A stretch of DNA of 64,000 nt from positions 434,001 through 498,000 of the forward strand of contig NSGV01000001.1 of NCBI GenBank assembly GCA_002300355.1, given 5' to 3'. The notes under the pieces are model-generated. The model did no database searches, was not told where the DNA came from, and was given only the letters and a program-made list of their open reading frames with translations. Position numbers and translations under genes: made by a program. This document shows positions 31,662 to 40,001 of the stretch, piece after piece; position 1 is the first letter of the stretch; the number at the start of each line of letters is the position of its first letter. Source of the DNA: Streptomyces sp. TLI_235. GTDB lineage: Bacteria > Actinomycetota > Actinomycetes > Streptomycetales > Streptomycetaceae.

Positions 31662-32602
31662 CCGCCGCCGCGACCGGCCGCCCGCCGCGCACCGTCATGG
31701 TCCTCACCAACCCGGCGGCGGGCGGTGGCCACGCCGACAAGGCGGCCCGCCGGGCCACCGTCCGGCTGCGCGAGCACGGCATCGAGGTGCTGAACACCGC
31801 GGGTGCCGACCCCGAGGACGCCGTCCGGCTCGCCCGGGAGGCGGTCGGCCGCGGTGTGGACGCCCTGGTCACCGCCGGCGGCGACGGCATGATCAGCCTC
31901 GCGCTGCAGGCCCTGGCCGGCACCGACACCCCGCTCGGCATCGTCCCCGCGGGCACCGGCAACGACCATGCCCGCGAGTACGGGCTGCCGCTCGGCGACC
32001 CGGAGGCGGCCGCCGACATCGTCGCAGCCGGGCACACCGCCACCGTCGACCTGGGCCGGGCCACCACCGCGGACGGCACCGAGCGCTGGTTCGGCTCGGT
32101 GCTCGCCACCGGCTTCGACTCGCTGGTCAGCGACCGCACCAACCGGCTGCGCTGGCCGCGCGGCCGGATGCGCTACAACCTGGCGATCCTGGCCGAGTTC
32201 GCCAACCTGCGGCCGCTGCCGTTCCGGCTGGTGCTGGCGGACGGCACGGTGATCGAGCGCGACCTCGTGCTCGCCGCCGTCGGCAACACCCGCAGCTACG
32301 GCGGCGGCATGCTGATCTGCCCGGACGCCGACCACACCGACGGCCTCTTCGACCTGACGGTCGTTCGGGCGATGCCGCGCCTCAAGGTGGCCCGGTTCTT
32401 CCCGACGGTCTTCAAGGGCACCCATGTGCAGCACGAGGAGGTCGAGACCTACCGCACGGCCTCGCTGCGCATCGCGTCCGCGGGCATCACCGCCTACGCC
32501 GACGGCGAGTTCATCGGCCCGCTGCCGGTGGACGTCCGGATGGTGCCGGGCGCCCTGCGCCTGCTGGTACCGGCCGGCCACCGGGCCGCGGCCGGTGGGT
32601 GA
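31658..32602 (+). CDS. diacylglycerol kinase family lipid kinase
   Basis: 314 residues from GTG overlapping the upstream stop. VMVLTNPAAGGGHADKA is the DAGK catalytic start, LVTAGGDGMISLALQAL the nucleotide-binding GGDG loop and LGIVPAGTGNDHAREYGLP the GTGND motif. It should phosphorylate diacylglycerol or a related lipid (DgkB/YegS/BmrU type) at the membrane surface. Cotranscription with the AGPS-like gene, and glpD in divergent orientation, suggests a lipid-precursor pathway. A strong hairpin follows the stop. Confidence 0.92.
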   Translation: MTAAATGRPPRTVMVLTNPAAGGGHADKAARRATVRLREHGIEVLNTAGADPEDAVRLAREAVGRGVDALVTAGGDGMISLALQALAGTDTPLGIVPAGTGNDHAREYGLPLGDPEAAADIVAAGHTATVDLGRATTADGTERWFGSVLATGFDSLVSDRTNRLRWPRGRMRYNLAILAEFANLRPLPFRLVLADGTVIERDLVLAAVGNTRSYGGGMLICPDADHTDGLFDLTVVRAMPRLKVARFFPTVFKGTHVQHEEVETYRTASLRIASAGITAYADGEFIGPLPVDVRMVPGALRLLVPAGHRAAAGG

Positions 32603-32609
32603 CCGCGGC

Positions 32610-32651
32610 GCCGCTCCGACGGCCCCGCCCCGGCCGGGCTGTCGGAGCGGC
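32610..32651 (+). terminator. hairpin after the lipid kinase gene
   Basis: GCCGCTCCGAC (32610-32620) pairs perfectly with GTCGGAGCGGC (32641-32651), and the stem extends inward by about five further pairs. It ends 16 bp before the next ATG, so the promoter of the MmcQ gene must overlap it. Confidence 0.7.
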
Positions 32652-32667
32652 CGGGCAGACTGGGGGC

Positions 32668-33051
32668 ATGACACCCGACGTCCTCAAGACAGCCTGCCTG
32701 GCCCTGAACGGAGCGGAGGAGACCTTTCCGTTCAACGCCGAGACCTCGGTGTTCAAGGTCGGCGGCAAGATGTTCGCACTCAGCGCGCTGGAGGGGAGCC
32801 CGCTGAGCGTGAGCCTCAAGTGCGATCCGGAACTGGCCGTCCGGCTGCGCGCCGAGTACCCGGCCGTCACCGGCGGCTGGCACCTGAACAAGCGGCACTG
32901 GAACAGCGTGCTGCTGGACGGCTCGGTGCCCGAGCGGCTGGTCCTCGACATGATCGAGGACTCGTACGACCTGGTGGTCTCCTCGCTGCCGCGCGCCGAG
33001 CAGCTCCGGCTGGACTGGCCGGGCGTCAGGTCCCGCCCCCAGGAGGGGTGA
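32668..33051 (+). CDS. MmcQ/YjbR family DNA-binding-fold protein
   Basis: 127 residues. The pattern LKTACLALNGAEETFPF, VFKVGGKMFALSAL, VSLKCDPELAVRLRAEYPAV and WNSVLLDGSVPERLVLDMIE is typical of the YjbR/CyaY-like fold family PF04237. Function is poorly known; E. coli YjbR is proposed to bind DNA, but evidence is limited. Full length for the family. It converges on the next gene, with only six bases between stop codons. Confidence 0.9.
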   Translation: MTPDVLKTACLALNGAEETFPFNAETSVFKVGGKMFALSALEGSPLSVSLKCDPELAVRLRAEYPAVTGGWHLNKRHWNSVLLDGSVPERLVLDMIEDSYDLVVSSLPRAEQLRLDWPGVRSRPQEG

Positions 33052-33057
33052 CGGCGG

Positions 33058-33558
33058 CTACGGCCAGAACTTGTGGCCCTTCACCCGGACGGAGGGCCGG
33101 CCGTCGCCCGCGACCGCCGCAGCTTGTTGAGCCCGGTGTGGGCACGGCCGACCTTGAAGGGTTGTCGGGCCGCCGATGAACGAGACCGCCGCGAGGCCGA
33201 CCAGGACGCCCATGGTGGCGACGGTCGAGTCCGCCTGGTCCTCGTCGACGGTCTGGCCGCCGTGGTGCACCACCATCGACACCGAGAGCAGCAGCAGGGC
33301 GAGCAGCACCGCGCCGACCACCAGGCAGGTGAGCCGCTCGGCCCGGGCCTTGCCCACGCTCTCCACCCGGACGGTGAAGTCCAGCCCGCAGGTCGGGCAG
33401 CGGAAGGCTGCCGAGGCGGTGCCCTCCCGGGGGCGGAGGAACTCGGGCGAGGACAGGTGGTGGACGTTCCACTTGGTGGTGATGAGGGTCCCGGCCGACT
33501 TCACTTCGGCCAGACAGGCGAACGGCAGCGTGTACCGCTCCTCGAGGTGCACGGGCAT
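33058..33558 (-). CDS. hypothetical membrane protein with a CxxC ribbon
   Basis: 166 residues from ATG 33558. Family not recognised. FRCPTCGLDFTVRVESVGK (about residues 52-70) gives one CxxC, half of a zinc-ribbon. Two hydrophobic helices follow (LTCLVVGAVLLALLLLSVSM and ATMGVLVGLAAVSFIGG), with a short acidic loop between. The C-terminal 40 residues are basic. The frame extends upstream to a TTG at 33678, but the ATG has AAGGG upstream and starts the conserved-looking part. Probably an integral membrane protein of unknown function. Confidence 0.7.
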   Translation of the reverse strand: MPVHLEERYTLPFACLAEVKSAGTLITTKWNVHHLSSPEFLRPREGTASAAFRCPTCGLDFTVRVESVGKARAERLTCLVVGAVLLALLLLSVSMVVHHGGQTVDEDQADSTVATMGVLVGLAAVSFIGGPTTLQGRPCPHRAQQAAAVAGDGRPSVRVKGHKFWP

Positions 33559-33678
33559 GCGCACGGCTGCCCTTCTGCCGCCGACGGTGGTCCGTGCCGC
33601 GCCCGGCTCGGTGCGCGGAGGTCCATCGTCGGGCACCTGAGGCGCCGTTGTGCGGGAACCGGCGAATCGCTCGAACAA

Positions 33679-36150
33679 CTATCCGGCTCGGTAGGGAAGT
33701 TCGACCTCGGCCCAGACCACCTTGCCCTCCTTGGTGGGGCGGGTGCCCCAGCGGTGGGCGAGTTCGCTGACCAGGTGCATCCCGCGCCCGCCCTCGTCCT
33801 CCTCGGCGGAGGTGCGCAGCCGCGGCGACTGGGCGCCGGCGTCGGAGACCTCGACGGTCAGCGTCCGGTCGTCGCGGTAGAGCCGCAGCCGGCGCGGCGC
33901 GTCGGCGTGCAGCAGGGCGTTGGTGACGAGTTCACTGACCATCAGCTCGGCGAAGTCGGAGTGCCCGACGAGGCCCCAGGCCTGCAGGGTGGCGCGGGTG
34001 AAGCGGCGGGCCTGGGCGGGCAGCGGGCCCTCGCCGGGCAGGTCGAGGGTGGCGATCCGCTCGGCGGGGACGGGCAGCGCGCGGGCGAGGATCATCGCGA
34101 TGTCGTCGTCGGTGCCCTCGGCGACCAGGGCGGCGAGCACCGCGTCGGCGCTCTCCTCCAGGGTGCGGGGGCGGCCGGACAGGGTGCGGGCGAGCACAGC
34201 GATGCCCTCGTCGATGTCCTGGCCGCGGCGTTCGATCAGTCCGTCGGTGTAGAGGGCGACGGTCGCGCCGACGGGCAGGGTGAACTCGACGCTCTCGAAG
34301 CCTGCGCCGCCGATGCCGAGCGGGATGCCGGGCGGCAGTTCGACCGTGCTGGAGGTGCCGTCGGGGGCGATCCGGACGGGCGGCAGGTGCCCGGCCGAGG
34401 CGACCGTGCAGGTGCGGTCCACGGGGTCGTAGACCAGGCAGATGCAGGTGGCGAACTGGCCCTCGCCGATGGCGTTCGCGGTCTCGTCGAGGCGGGTCAG
34501 CACCTGCTCGGGCGGCAGGTCGAGGGTGGCCAGGGTGCGGGCGACGGTACGCAGCTGGCCCATCGTGGCGGCGGCCCGGATGCCGTGTCCCATCACGTCG
34601 CCGACGACCAGGGCGACCCGCCCGCAGGAGAGCGGCACCACGTCGAACCAGTCGCCGCCGACCTCGGAGACCAGGCTGCTCGGCAGGTAGCGGTGGGCGA
34701 TCTCCAGGCCGAGGGTGCGGTGGATCTCCTGCGGCAGCAGGCTGCGCTGCAGGGTGAGGGCGGTCTCGCGTTCGCGCCGGTAGAGCCGGGCGTTGTCGAT
34801 GGCGAGGGCGGCCCGGGCGACGAGTTCCTCGGCGAGGGCGACGTCGGCGGCGGTGAACGGCTCGGGGTTGCGGGTGCGGACGAACTCGGCGCCGCCGAGC
34901 ACCATGCCGCGGGCGAGCACCGGCACCATCAGGTAGGAGTGGACACCGGCCGCGACGCCGGGGCCGACCCGGTCGGTGGTGGGCACCAGGCCGCGCAGCA
35001 CCTCCTCGTCGACGTGCGAGCGCAGCAGCGGCCGGCCGCTGCGCAGGCACTGGGTGTAGACCCGCTGGGCGTCGTACTCGCTGATCGCGCCGACCGCGTC
35101 GGCGGCCCGGGTGAGCCCGGCCTCGTAGGCCTCGCCGACGGCGACGGCGCGGACCAGGATCGGCTTGTCGGGCTGGATGGGGGCGGGTTCCTCGCCGCGC
35201 AGCACGGGCTCCAGCAGGTCGACGGTGGCGAAGTCGGCGAACCGCGGGATGACCGCCTCGATCAGCTCCTCGGCGGTGCGCTGCAGGTCGAGGGTGGTGC
35301 CGATCCGGGCGGTGGCCTCGGCGAGCAGGGCGAGGCGCTCCTGGGCGCGGGCGGCGCGGGCCTCGGCCTGGAAGCGCTCGGTGACGTCGATGAGCGAGGA
35401 GCTGACGCCGAGCACCCGGCCGGTGGAGTCCTCCAGCCGGAAGTAGGAGGCGGACCAGGCGCGGTCGCGGCGCGGTTCGCCGGGGGTGCGGCCGTGCGAG
35501 CGGGCGTCGACGATCGGGCGGCCGGTGGTGAGCACCTGGCGCATCACGGCCTCGATCTCGGCACTGTTGAGGCCGGGCAGGACGCTGGAGACCCGGCGGC
35601 CGATGTGGTCGTCGACCGGCACGCCGTTGATCTTGGAGAGGGCGTTGTTGAGCCGGACGTAGCGCAGGTCGGTGTCGTAGACCGCCATGCCGATCGGGGA
35701 CTGGTTGAAGATGCCGTCGAGGACGGCGAGGTCGGCCTCGACCTGGCGCAGCGCGCGGACGTCGGAGCCGGTGACCAGCAGCAGGCGCTGTCCGCCGGGC
35801 CCGGCGATCGGGTAGGTGTGGAACTCGATCTCGACGTCGGTGCCGTCCCGGTGCCGGATCGCCTGGATGCCGGACCAGCCGGAGCCCGCCATGATCTGCT
35901 TGAACAGCTCGTTGGCCCGGTGCCGCCTGCTCTCGGGGACGAGCAGGTCGGCCGCGTAGGAGCCGACGGCTTCCTCGGCGGGGTGGCCGGAGAGCGCCTC
36001 GGCCTCCTCGCTCCAGTGCAGGATGCGACCGTCCTCCTGCAGGAGGGCGGTGGCGAGGGGCACCAGCCGGTGGCCGGCCAGGCGCGCCGAGGCGGCGCCC
36101 GCCTCACCGCGGCCGGCGCCGTCGGTCGCGGTCCAGTCGAATCCGTGCAT
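33679..36150 (-). CDS. PAS-PAS-GAF-SpoIIE phosphatase-HATPase regulatory protein
   Basis: 823 residues from ATG 36150 with AGGTGA ten bases upstream. Domain order: PAS 1 (about 25-140), PAS 2 (about 145-265), GAF (about 285-455), SpoIIE/PP2C phosphatase (about 480-690; EVGGDWFDVV and GDVMGHGIRAAATM hold metal-binding Asp residues) and a GHKL HATPase (about 705-823; ELMVSELVTNALLHA and GGRGMHLV). This multi-domain phosphatase/anti-sigma-type kinase fusion is common in Streptomyces and acts on STAS-domain anti-anti-sigma proteins in the cytosol in response to ligands or redox state. Its partner sigma or STAS protein is not nearby. It is followed within 6 bp of its stop by the CxxC membrane gene upstream coordinate, with no sign of coupling. 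Confidence 0.9.
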   Translation of the reverse strand: MHGFDWTATDGAGRGEAGAASARLAGHRLVPLATALLQEDGRILHWSEEAEALSGHPAEEAVGSYAADLLVPESRRHRANELFKQIMAGSGWSGIQAIRHRDGTDVEIEFHTYPIAGPGGQRLLLVTGSDVRALRQVEADLAVLDGIFNQSPIGMAVYDTDLRYVRLNNALSKINGVPVDDHIGRRVSSVLPGLNSAEIEAVMRQVLTTGRPIVDARSHGRTPGEPRRDRAWSASYFRLEDSTGRVLGVSSSLIDVTERFQAEARAARAQERLALLAEATARIGTTLDLQRTAEELIEAVIPRFADFATVDLLEPVLRGEEPAPIQPDKPILVRAVAVGEAYEAGLTRAADAVGAISEYDAQRVYTQCLRSGRPLLRSHVDEEVLRGLVPTTDRVGPGVAAGVHSYLMVPVLARGMVLGGAEFVRTRNPEPFTAADVALAEELVARAALAIDNARLYRRERETALTLQRSLLPQEIHRTLGLEIAHRYLPSSLVSEVGGDWFDVVPLSCGRVALVVGDVMGHGIRAAATMGQLRTVARTLATLDLPPEQVLTRLDETANAIGEGQFATCICLVYDPVDRTCTVASAGHLPPVRIAPDGTSSTVELPPGIPLGIGGAGFESVEFTLPVGATVALYTDGLIERRGQDIDEGIAVLARTLSGRPRTLEESADAVLAALVAEGTDDDIAMILARALPVPAERIATLDLPGEGPLPAQARRFTRATLQAWGLVGHSDFAELMVSELVTNALLHADAPRRLRLYRDDRTLTVEVSDAGAQSPRLRTSAEEDEGGRGMHLVSELAHRWGTRPTKEGKVVWAEVELPYRAG

Positions 36151-36280
36151 CTTCAGGAGTTCACCTGCCCGGTACCTTCCCGGTGGGAGGCCGGCCAATC
36201 CGGTCCCCACCAGACTGCACAAAGCCCGGCCGGTCGGCGACTGCTGGTCGCCGCCCGGTCCGGGCGCGGTCTGTTCGTGC

Positions 36281-36925
36281 TCAGCACACCGGTCTCCCGC
36301 CACCCGGTCCGCCGTCGGCCAGCGCGGCCTCCAGCAGGCCGGCCCACTGCCGGACGATGCCGGCCCGGCGGGCCCCGTCGTCGGTCAGCAGGTTGGCCAG
36401 GCCGAGGCCGCGGGCCATGTCCATCGTGGCCTGGACGGTCTCCCGCACCCCGGGCCGGGACTCGTCGGCGCCGAGGAACTCCACGGCGGCCCGGTGGGAC
36501 TCCCGGCCGACGTGGTTCTCCAGGGCGACGATCCGCTCGCGCAGCGCGTCCTCGGTCGCGGCGGCCACCCACAGGTGCAGCGCGGCGCGGAACAGCGGCC
36601 CGGTGTACAGCCGGACGATCATGGAGACCACGGCCTCGGTGCGGCCCGGCCCGGCCGGCGGCAGCTGCTCGGCGCTGGCCCGCACCTGGGCGAGCCGCTC
36701 GGCGGCGACGTGCTCGACGGCCGCCGTGAAGAGGTCCTCGCGGGTCGGGAAGTGGTGCTGGGCGGCGCCCCGCGTCACTCCGGCCCGCTCGGCGACCACG
36801 GCGACCGTCGAGCCCTGCCAGCCCAGCTCGGCCAGGCACTCCACGGCGGCCTCCAGCAAGCGGCGGCGGGTGGCGCGGCTTCGGTCCTGCTGCGGGGTGC
36901 GCAGGGCGGCGGCGTGGGCGGTCAT
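36281..36925 (-). CDS. TetR family regulator of the AtuA-like catabolic operon
   Basis: 214 residues. HTH at about 20-62 (TRRRLLEAAVECLAELGWQG; VAVVAERAGVTRGAAQHHF), with a TetR_C-type ligand domain. It lies 46 bp after the AMP ligase stop at the end of the minus-strand operon that starts with the AtuA-like gene. A 16-bp palindrome in front of that operon is the best candidate operator, making it an autoregulating repressor whose ligand would be an acyl-CoA intermediate. Its recognition of that palindrome is inference. Confidence 0.9.
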   Translation of the reverse strand: MTAHAAALRTPQQDRSRATRRRLLEAAVECLAELGWQGSTVAVVAERAGVTRGAAQHHFPTREDLFTAAVEHVAAERLAQVRASAEQLPPAGPGRTEAVVSMIVRLYTGPLFRAALHLWVAAATEDALRERIVALENHVGRESHRAAVEFLGADESRPGVRETVQATMDMARGLGLANLLTDDGARRAGIVRQWAGLLEAALADGGPGGGRPVC

Positions 36926-36971
36926 GGCCTTGGCTTTCCGGTGGCGGTCGACGGCGGGTGGGCCGATCCTC

Positions 36972-38570
36972 TCAGATCGCCGCCGCCCCGGTGGAGGACG
37001 GGCGGGCCCGCAACTCGCGGCGGAGGATCTTGCCGCTGGCGGACTTGGGCACCGCGTCGAGGAACTCCACCGCCCGTACTTTCTTGTACGGCGCGACCTG
37101 GGCCGCCACGTACTCCTGCACCTGGTCGCCGGTCAGCCCGCTGCCGGGGGTGCGGACGACGAACGCCTTGGGGCGCTCGGTGCCGTCCTCGCCGGTGACA
37201 CCGACCACCGCGGCGTCGGCGATCTCGGGGTGGGTGAGCAGCAGGGCCTCCAGCTCGGCGGGGGCGACCTGGTAGCCCTTGTACTTGATGAGCTCCTTCA
37301 CCCGGTCGACGACGAAGAGGTAGCCCTGCTCGTCGACGTGGCCGACGTCGCCGGTGTGCAGCCAGCCGTCGGCGTCGAGCATCGCGTCGGTCTCCGACTG
37401 GCGGCCGAAGTAGCCCTTCATGACCTGCGGGCCGCGGAAGAGCAGTTCGCCGCTCTGCCCGGCCGGCAGGTCGGTGTCCGGGTCGTCTAGGGAGACGATG
37501 CGCAGCTCGGTGGAGGCGACCATCTTCCCGACGGTGCCGGGCGGCGGCGCCGGGTCGTCCAGCGGGACGACGTGGGTGACCGGGGAGAGCTCGGTCATGC
37601 CGTAGCCCTGGTGGATCCGCGGTAGACCGAGCCGGCGGGCGGCGGCGTCGGCGAGCTCGGCGTCGAGCGGGGCCGCGGCACTGAGCACGTACTTGACCGA
37701 GGAGAGGTCGTAGCGGTCGACCAGCGGGTGCTTGGCGAGCGCCAGGACGATCGGCGGGGCGGCGAAGACGCCCTCGATCCGCTGCTCCTGGATGGTGCGC
37801 AGGAACTGCTCCAGGTCGAAGCGGGGCAGCACGACGACGGTGGAACCGCACCGCAGCGGGTGGTTGAGCAGGGCCGTCAGTCCGTAGATGTGGAAGAACG
37901 GCAGCACCGCGATGATCCGCTCGCCGGCCGCGGTGGCGTGCACCGAGTCGGTCTGCGCCAGATTCGAGCCGATCGAGCGGTGGGTGAGCATGACGCCCTT
38001 GGGCAGGCCGGTGGTGCCGCTGGAGTAGGGCAGCACGGCGAGGTCGCCGGGGTCGATCCGCGGGGCCGGCTCGGCGGCGGTGGTCGCGGCGAGGTCGGTG
38101 AGCGAGCGGTGGCCGGGGGCCTGGTCGCCGACGAAGATCTCGGCGATCGGGCGGCCGTCGGCGGCGAGTGCGGCGGCCGCCTCGGTGGCGACCGGCAGGA
38201 AGGCGGCGATGGTGACGATCCAGCGGGCACCGCTGTCGCGCAGCTGACCGGTGAGTTCGCCCGCGGTGGCGAGGGAGCTGACCGTGGTGACGGTGGCGCC
38301 GGTGCGGGTGGCGGCGTAGAAGGCGACGGGGTAGGCGATGGTGTTCGGGCTGTACAGCGCGACCACGTCGCCCTGGCGGACGCCTGCCTCGGCGAGGCCG
38401 GCCGCGGTCCGGCGGGAGGCGAGGTCGAGCTCGGCGTAGCTGAGGGTGCGCCCGGTGATGCCGTCGACCAGCGCGGGCAGGTCGGCCCGGCCGTTCAGGT
38501 CGCCGAGGACGGCGTCGTGGATCGGCACGTCGACGGGCTCGATCTCGGGGTGGTCGCTGCGGAACACCAT
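36972..38570 (-). CDS. 4-coumarate:CoA ligase-like acyl-CoA ligase
   Basis: 532 residues from ATG 38570 with GGAGG five bases upstream. LPYSSGTTGLPKGVMLTH (A3), HQGYGMTELSPVTHV (A5), GWLHTGDVGHVDEQG (A7), VDRVKELIKYKGYQVAPAEL (A8) and PKSASGKILRREL (A10 Lys) are all intact. It activates a carboxylic acid as acyl-AMP and transfers it to CoA. In this operon it would prepare the substrate for acyl-CoA dehydrogenase and the biotin-dependent carboxylase. A 197-bp space with a hairpin separates it from the dehydrogenase gene. Which acid it uses is not readable from sequence. Confidence 0.92.
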   Translation of the reverse strand: MVFRSDHPEIEPVDVPIHDAVLGDLNGRADLPALVDGITGRTLSYAELDLASRRTAAGLAEAGVRQGDVVALYSPNTIAYPVAFYAATRTGATVTTVSSLATAGELTGQLRDSGARWIVTIAAFLPVATEAAAALAADGRPIAEIFVGDQAPGHRSLTDLAATTAAEPAPRIDPGDLAVLPYSSGTTGLPKGVMLTHRSIGSNLAQTDSVHATAAGERIIAVLPFFHIYGLTALLNHPLRCGSTVVVLPRFDLEQFLRTIQEQRIEGVFAAPPIVLALAKHPLVDRYDLSSVKYVLSAAAPLDAELADAAARRLGLPRIHQGYGMTELSPVTHVVPLDDPAPPPGTVGKMVASTELRIVSLDDPDTDLPAGQSGELLFRGPQVMKGYFGRQSETDAMLDADGWLHTGDVGHVDEQGYLFVVDRVKELIKYKGYQVAPAELEALLLTHPEIADAAVVGVTGEDGTERPKAFVVRTPGSGLTGDQVQEYVAAQVAPYKKVRAVEFLDAVPKSASGKILRRELRARPSSTGAAAI

Positions 38571-38713
38571 GCATACCTCCGGCGGGGTGGTGGGAGCTCG
38601 CGGTGCTGCGGAGTCGCCAGGTGACAGCCTGCCCGCTTTCCGCCCCACAGCCCAGAGGGCGTACAGCAATCCTTGCGCGGACGGGCACCTCAACAGGGGC
38701 GGGCAACCACTCA

Positions 38714-38742
38714 GGGGCGCCGGGAGGTGCCCCCGGCGCCCC
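38714..38742 (-). terminator. hairpin between acyl-CoA dehydrogenase and ligase genes
   Basis: GGGGCGCCGGG (38714-38724) pairs with CCCGGCGCCCC (38732-38742) over 11 bp, 26 bp past the dehydrogenase stop. It may partially terminate or set mRNA ratios within the operon. Confidence 0.6.
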
Positions 38743-38767
38743 GATGCGGCTGCCCCTGAGTCGACTC

Positions 38768-39949
38768 CTAGTAGGACCGCGGGAGGCCGAGGGTGTGCTG
38801 GGCGACGTAGTTGAGGATCATCTCGCGGCTGACCGGGGCGACCCGGCCGACCCGGGTGACGGTGAGCAGTGAGGCGAGGCCGTACTCCTGGGTGAGGCCG
38901 TTGCCGCCAAGGGTCTGGACGGCCTGGTCGACGGCCCGGCAGGCGGCCTCGCCGGCCGCGTACTTGGCCATGTTGGCGGCCTCTCCGGCGGCGGGGTCGT
39001 CGCCGGTGTCGTACAGGTGGGCGGCCTTCTGGGTCATCAGCCGGGCGAGTTCGACCTCGATGGCGCACTGGGCGAGCGGGTGCGCGATGCCCTGGTGGGC
39101 GCCGATCGGGGTGTCCCAGACGGTCCGGGTGCGGGCGTAGTCGACGGCGGTGTCCAGGGCGCGGCGGGCGGCGCCGATGGAGAACGCGGCCGTCATGATC
39201 CGCTCGGGGTTGAGGCCGGCGAAGAGCTGGAGGAGCCCGGCGTCCTCGTCGCCGACCAGGGCGTCGGCGGGCAGCCGGACGTCGTCCAGGAAGACCTGGA
39301 ACTGCTTCTCGGCGGCGACCAGCTCCATCGGGATCGCCCGGTACTCGAAGCCGGGGGTGTCCCGCGGGACGACGAACAGGGAGGGCCGCAGCCGGCCGGT
39401 GCGAGCGTCCTCGGTGCGGGCGACGAAGAGCACGGCGTCGGCGTGGTCGATGCCGGAGATGAAGACCTTGCGGCCGGTGAGCAGCCAGTCCTCGCCGTCG
39501 CGGCGGGCGACGGTGGAGATCCGGTGGGAGTTGGAGCCGGCGTCCGGTTCGGTGATGCCGAAGGCCATCCGGCGGGTGCCGTCGGCGAGGCCTGGCAGCC
39601 AGCGGCGGCGCTGCTCCTCGGTGCCGTAGCGGGCGATGACGGTGCCGCAGATGGCGGGCGAGACGACGAGCATCAGCAGCGGGCAGCCGCCCGCGCCGAG
39701 CTCTTCGAGGACGATGGCGAGCTCGGTGATGCCGGCGCCTCCGCCGCCGTACTCGGCGGGCAGGTTGACGCCCAGGTAGCCGAGCTTGCCGGCCTCGGCC
39801 CACAGTTCGTCGGCGTACTCGCCGGCGCGGGCCTTGGCCTGGAACCAGGCGGGGCCGAAGCGGGCGGCGAGGTCGGCGACGGCCCGGCGCAGGGCCTGCT
39901 GTTCGGGGGTCTCGACGAGGGTGCCTGCGGTGGTGCGCGGTGCGGACAT
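38768..39949 (-). CDS. acyl-CoA dehydrogenase
   Basis: 393 residues, the usual length. MAFGITEPDAGSNSHRISTV and LLTGRKVFISGIDHADA form the FAD/substrate region, and VQTLGGNGLTQEYGLASLLT is the C-terminal signature, with RVAPVSREMILNYVAQH at the end. The catalytic base in short-chain dehydrogenases is a Glu in this region, where GLTQEYG supplies one. It introduces the alpha-beta double bond in an acyl-CoA, which in isoprenoid or leucine breakdown makes the substrate for the carboxylase encoded upstream. It follows the carboxylase alpha gene by 52 bp. Confidence 0.93.
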   Translation of the reverse strand: MSAPRTTAGTLVETPEQQALRRAVADLAARFGPAWFQAKARAGEYADELWAEAGKLGYLGVNLPAEYGGGGAGITELAIVLEELGAGGCPLLMLVVSPAICGTVIARYGTEEQRRRWLPGLADGTRRMAFGITEPDAGSNSHRISTVARRDGEDWLLTGRKVFISGIDHADAVLFVARTEDARTGRLRPSLFVVPRDTPGFEYRAIPMELVAAEKQFQVFLDDVRLPADALVGDEDAGLLQLFAGLNPERIMTAAFSIGAARRALDTAVDYARTRTVWDTPIGAHQGIAHPLAQCAIEVELARLMTQKAAHLYDTGDDPAAGEAANMAKYAAGEAACRAVDQAVQTLGGNGLTQEYGLASLLTVTRVGRVAPVSREMILNYVAQHTLGLPRSY

Positions 39950-40001
39950 GCGGCGTCCTTCCGGGCGGTGAGGGTGGGTACGGCGTTCGGCAGACAGGCG
40001 G

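Noticed and set aside
33559-33678. Extension of the CxxC membrane protein to a TTG start at 33678
   Set aside because: TTG is a rare start, the added 40 residues are low complexity, and ATG 33558 has a reasonable ribosome site.
33073-36729. A 1218-residue plus-strand open frame
   Set aside because: Antisense to the PAS-GAF-SpoIIE protein, which has clear domains on the minus strand. The plus frame has only Gly/Ala/Asp-rich sequence.
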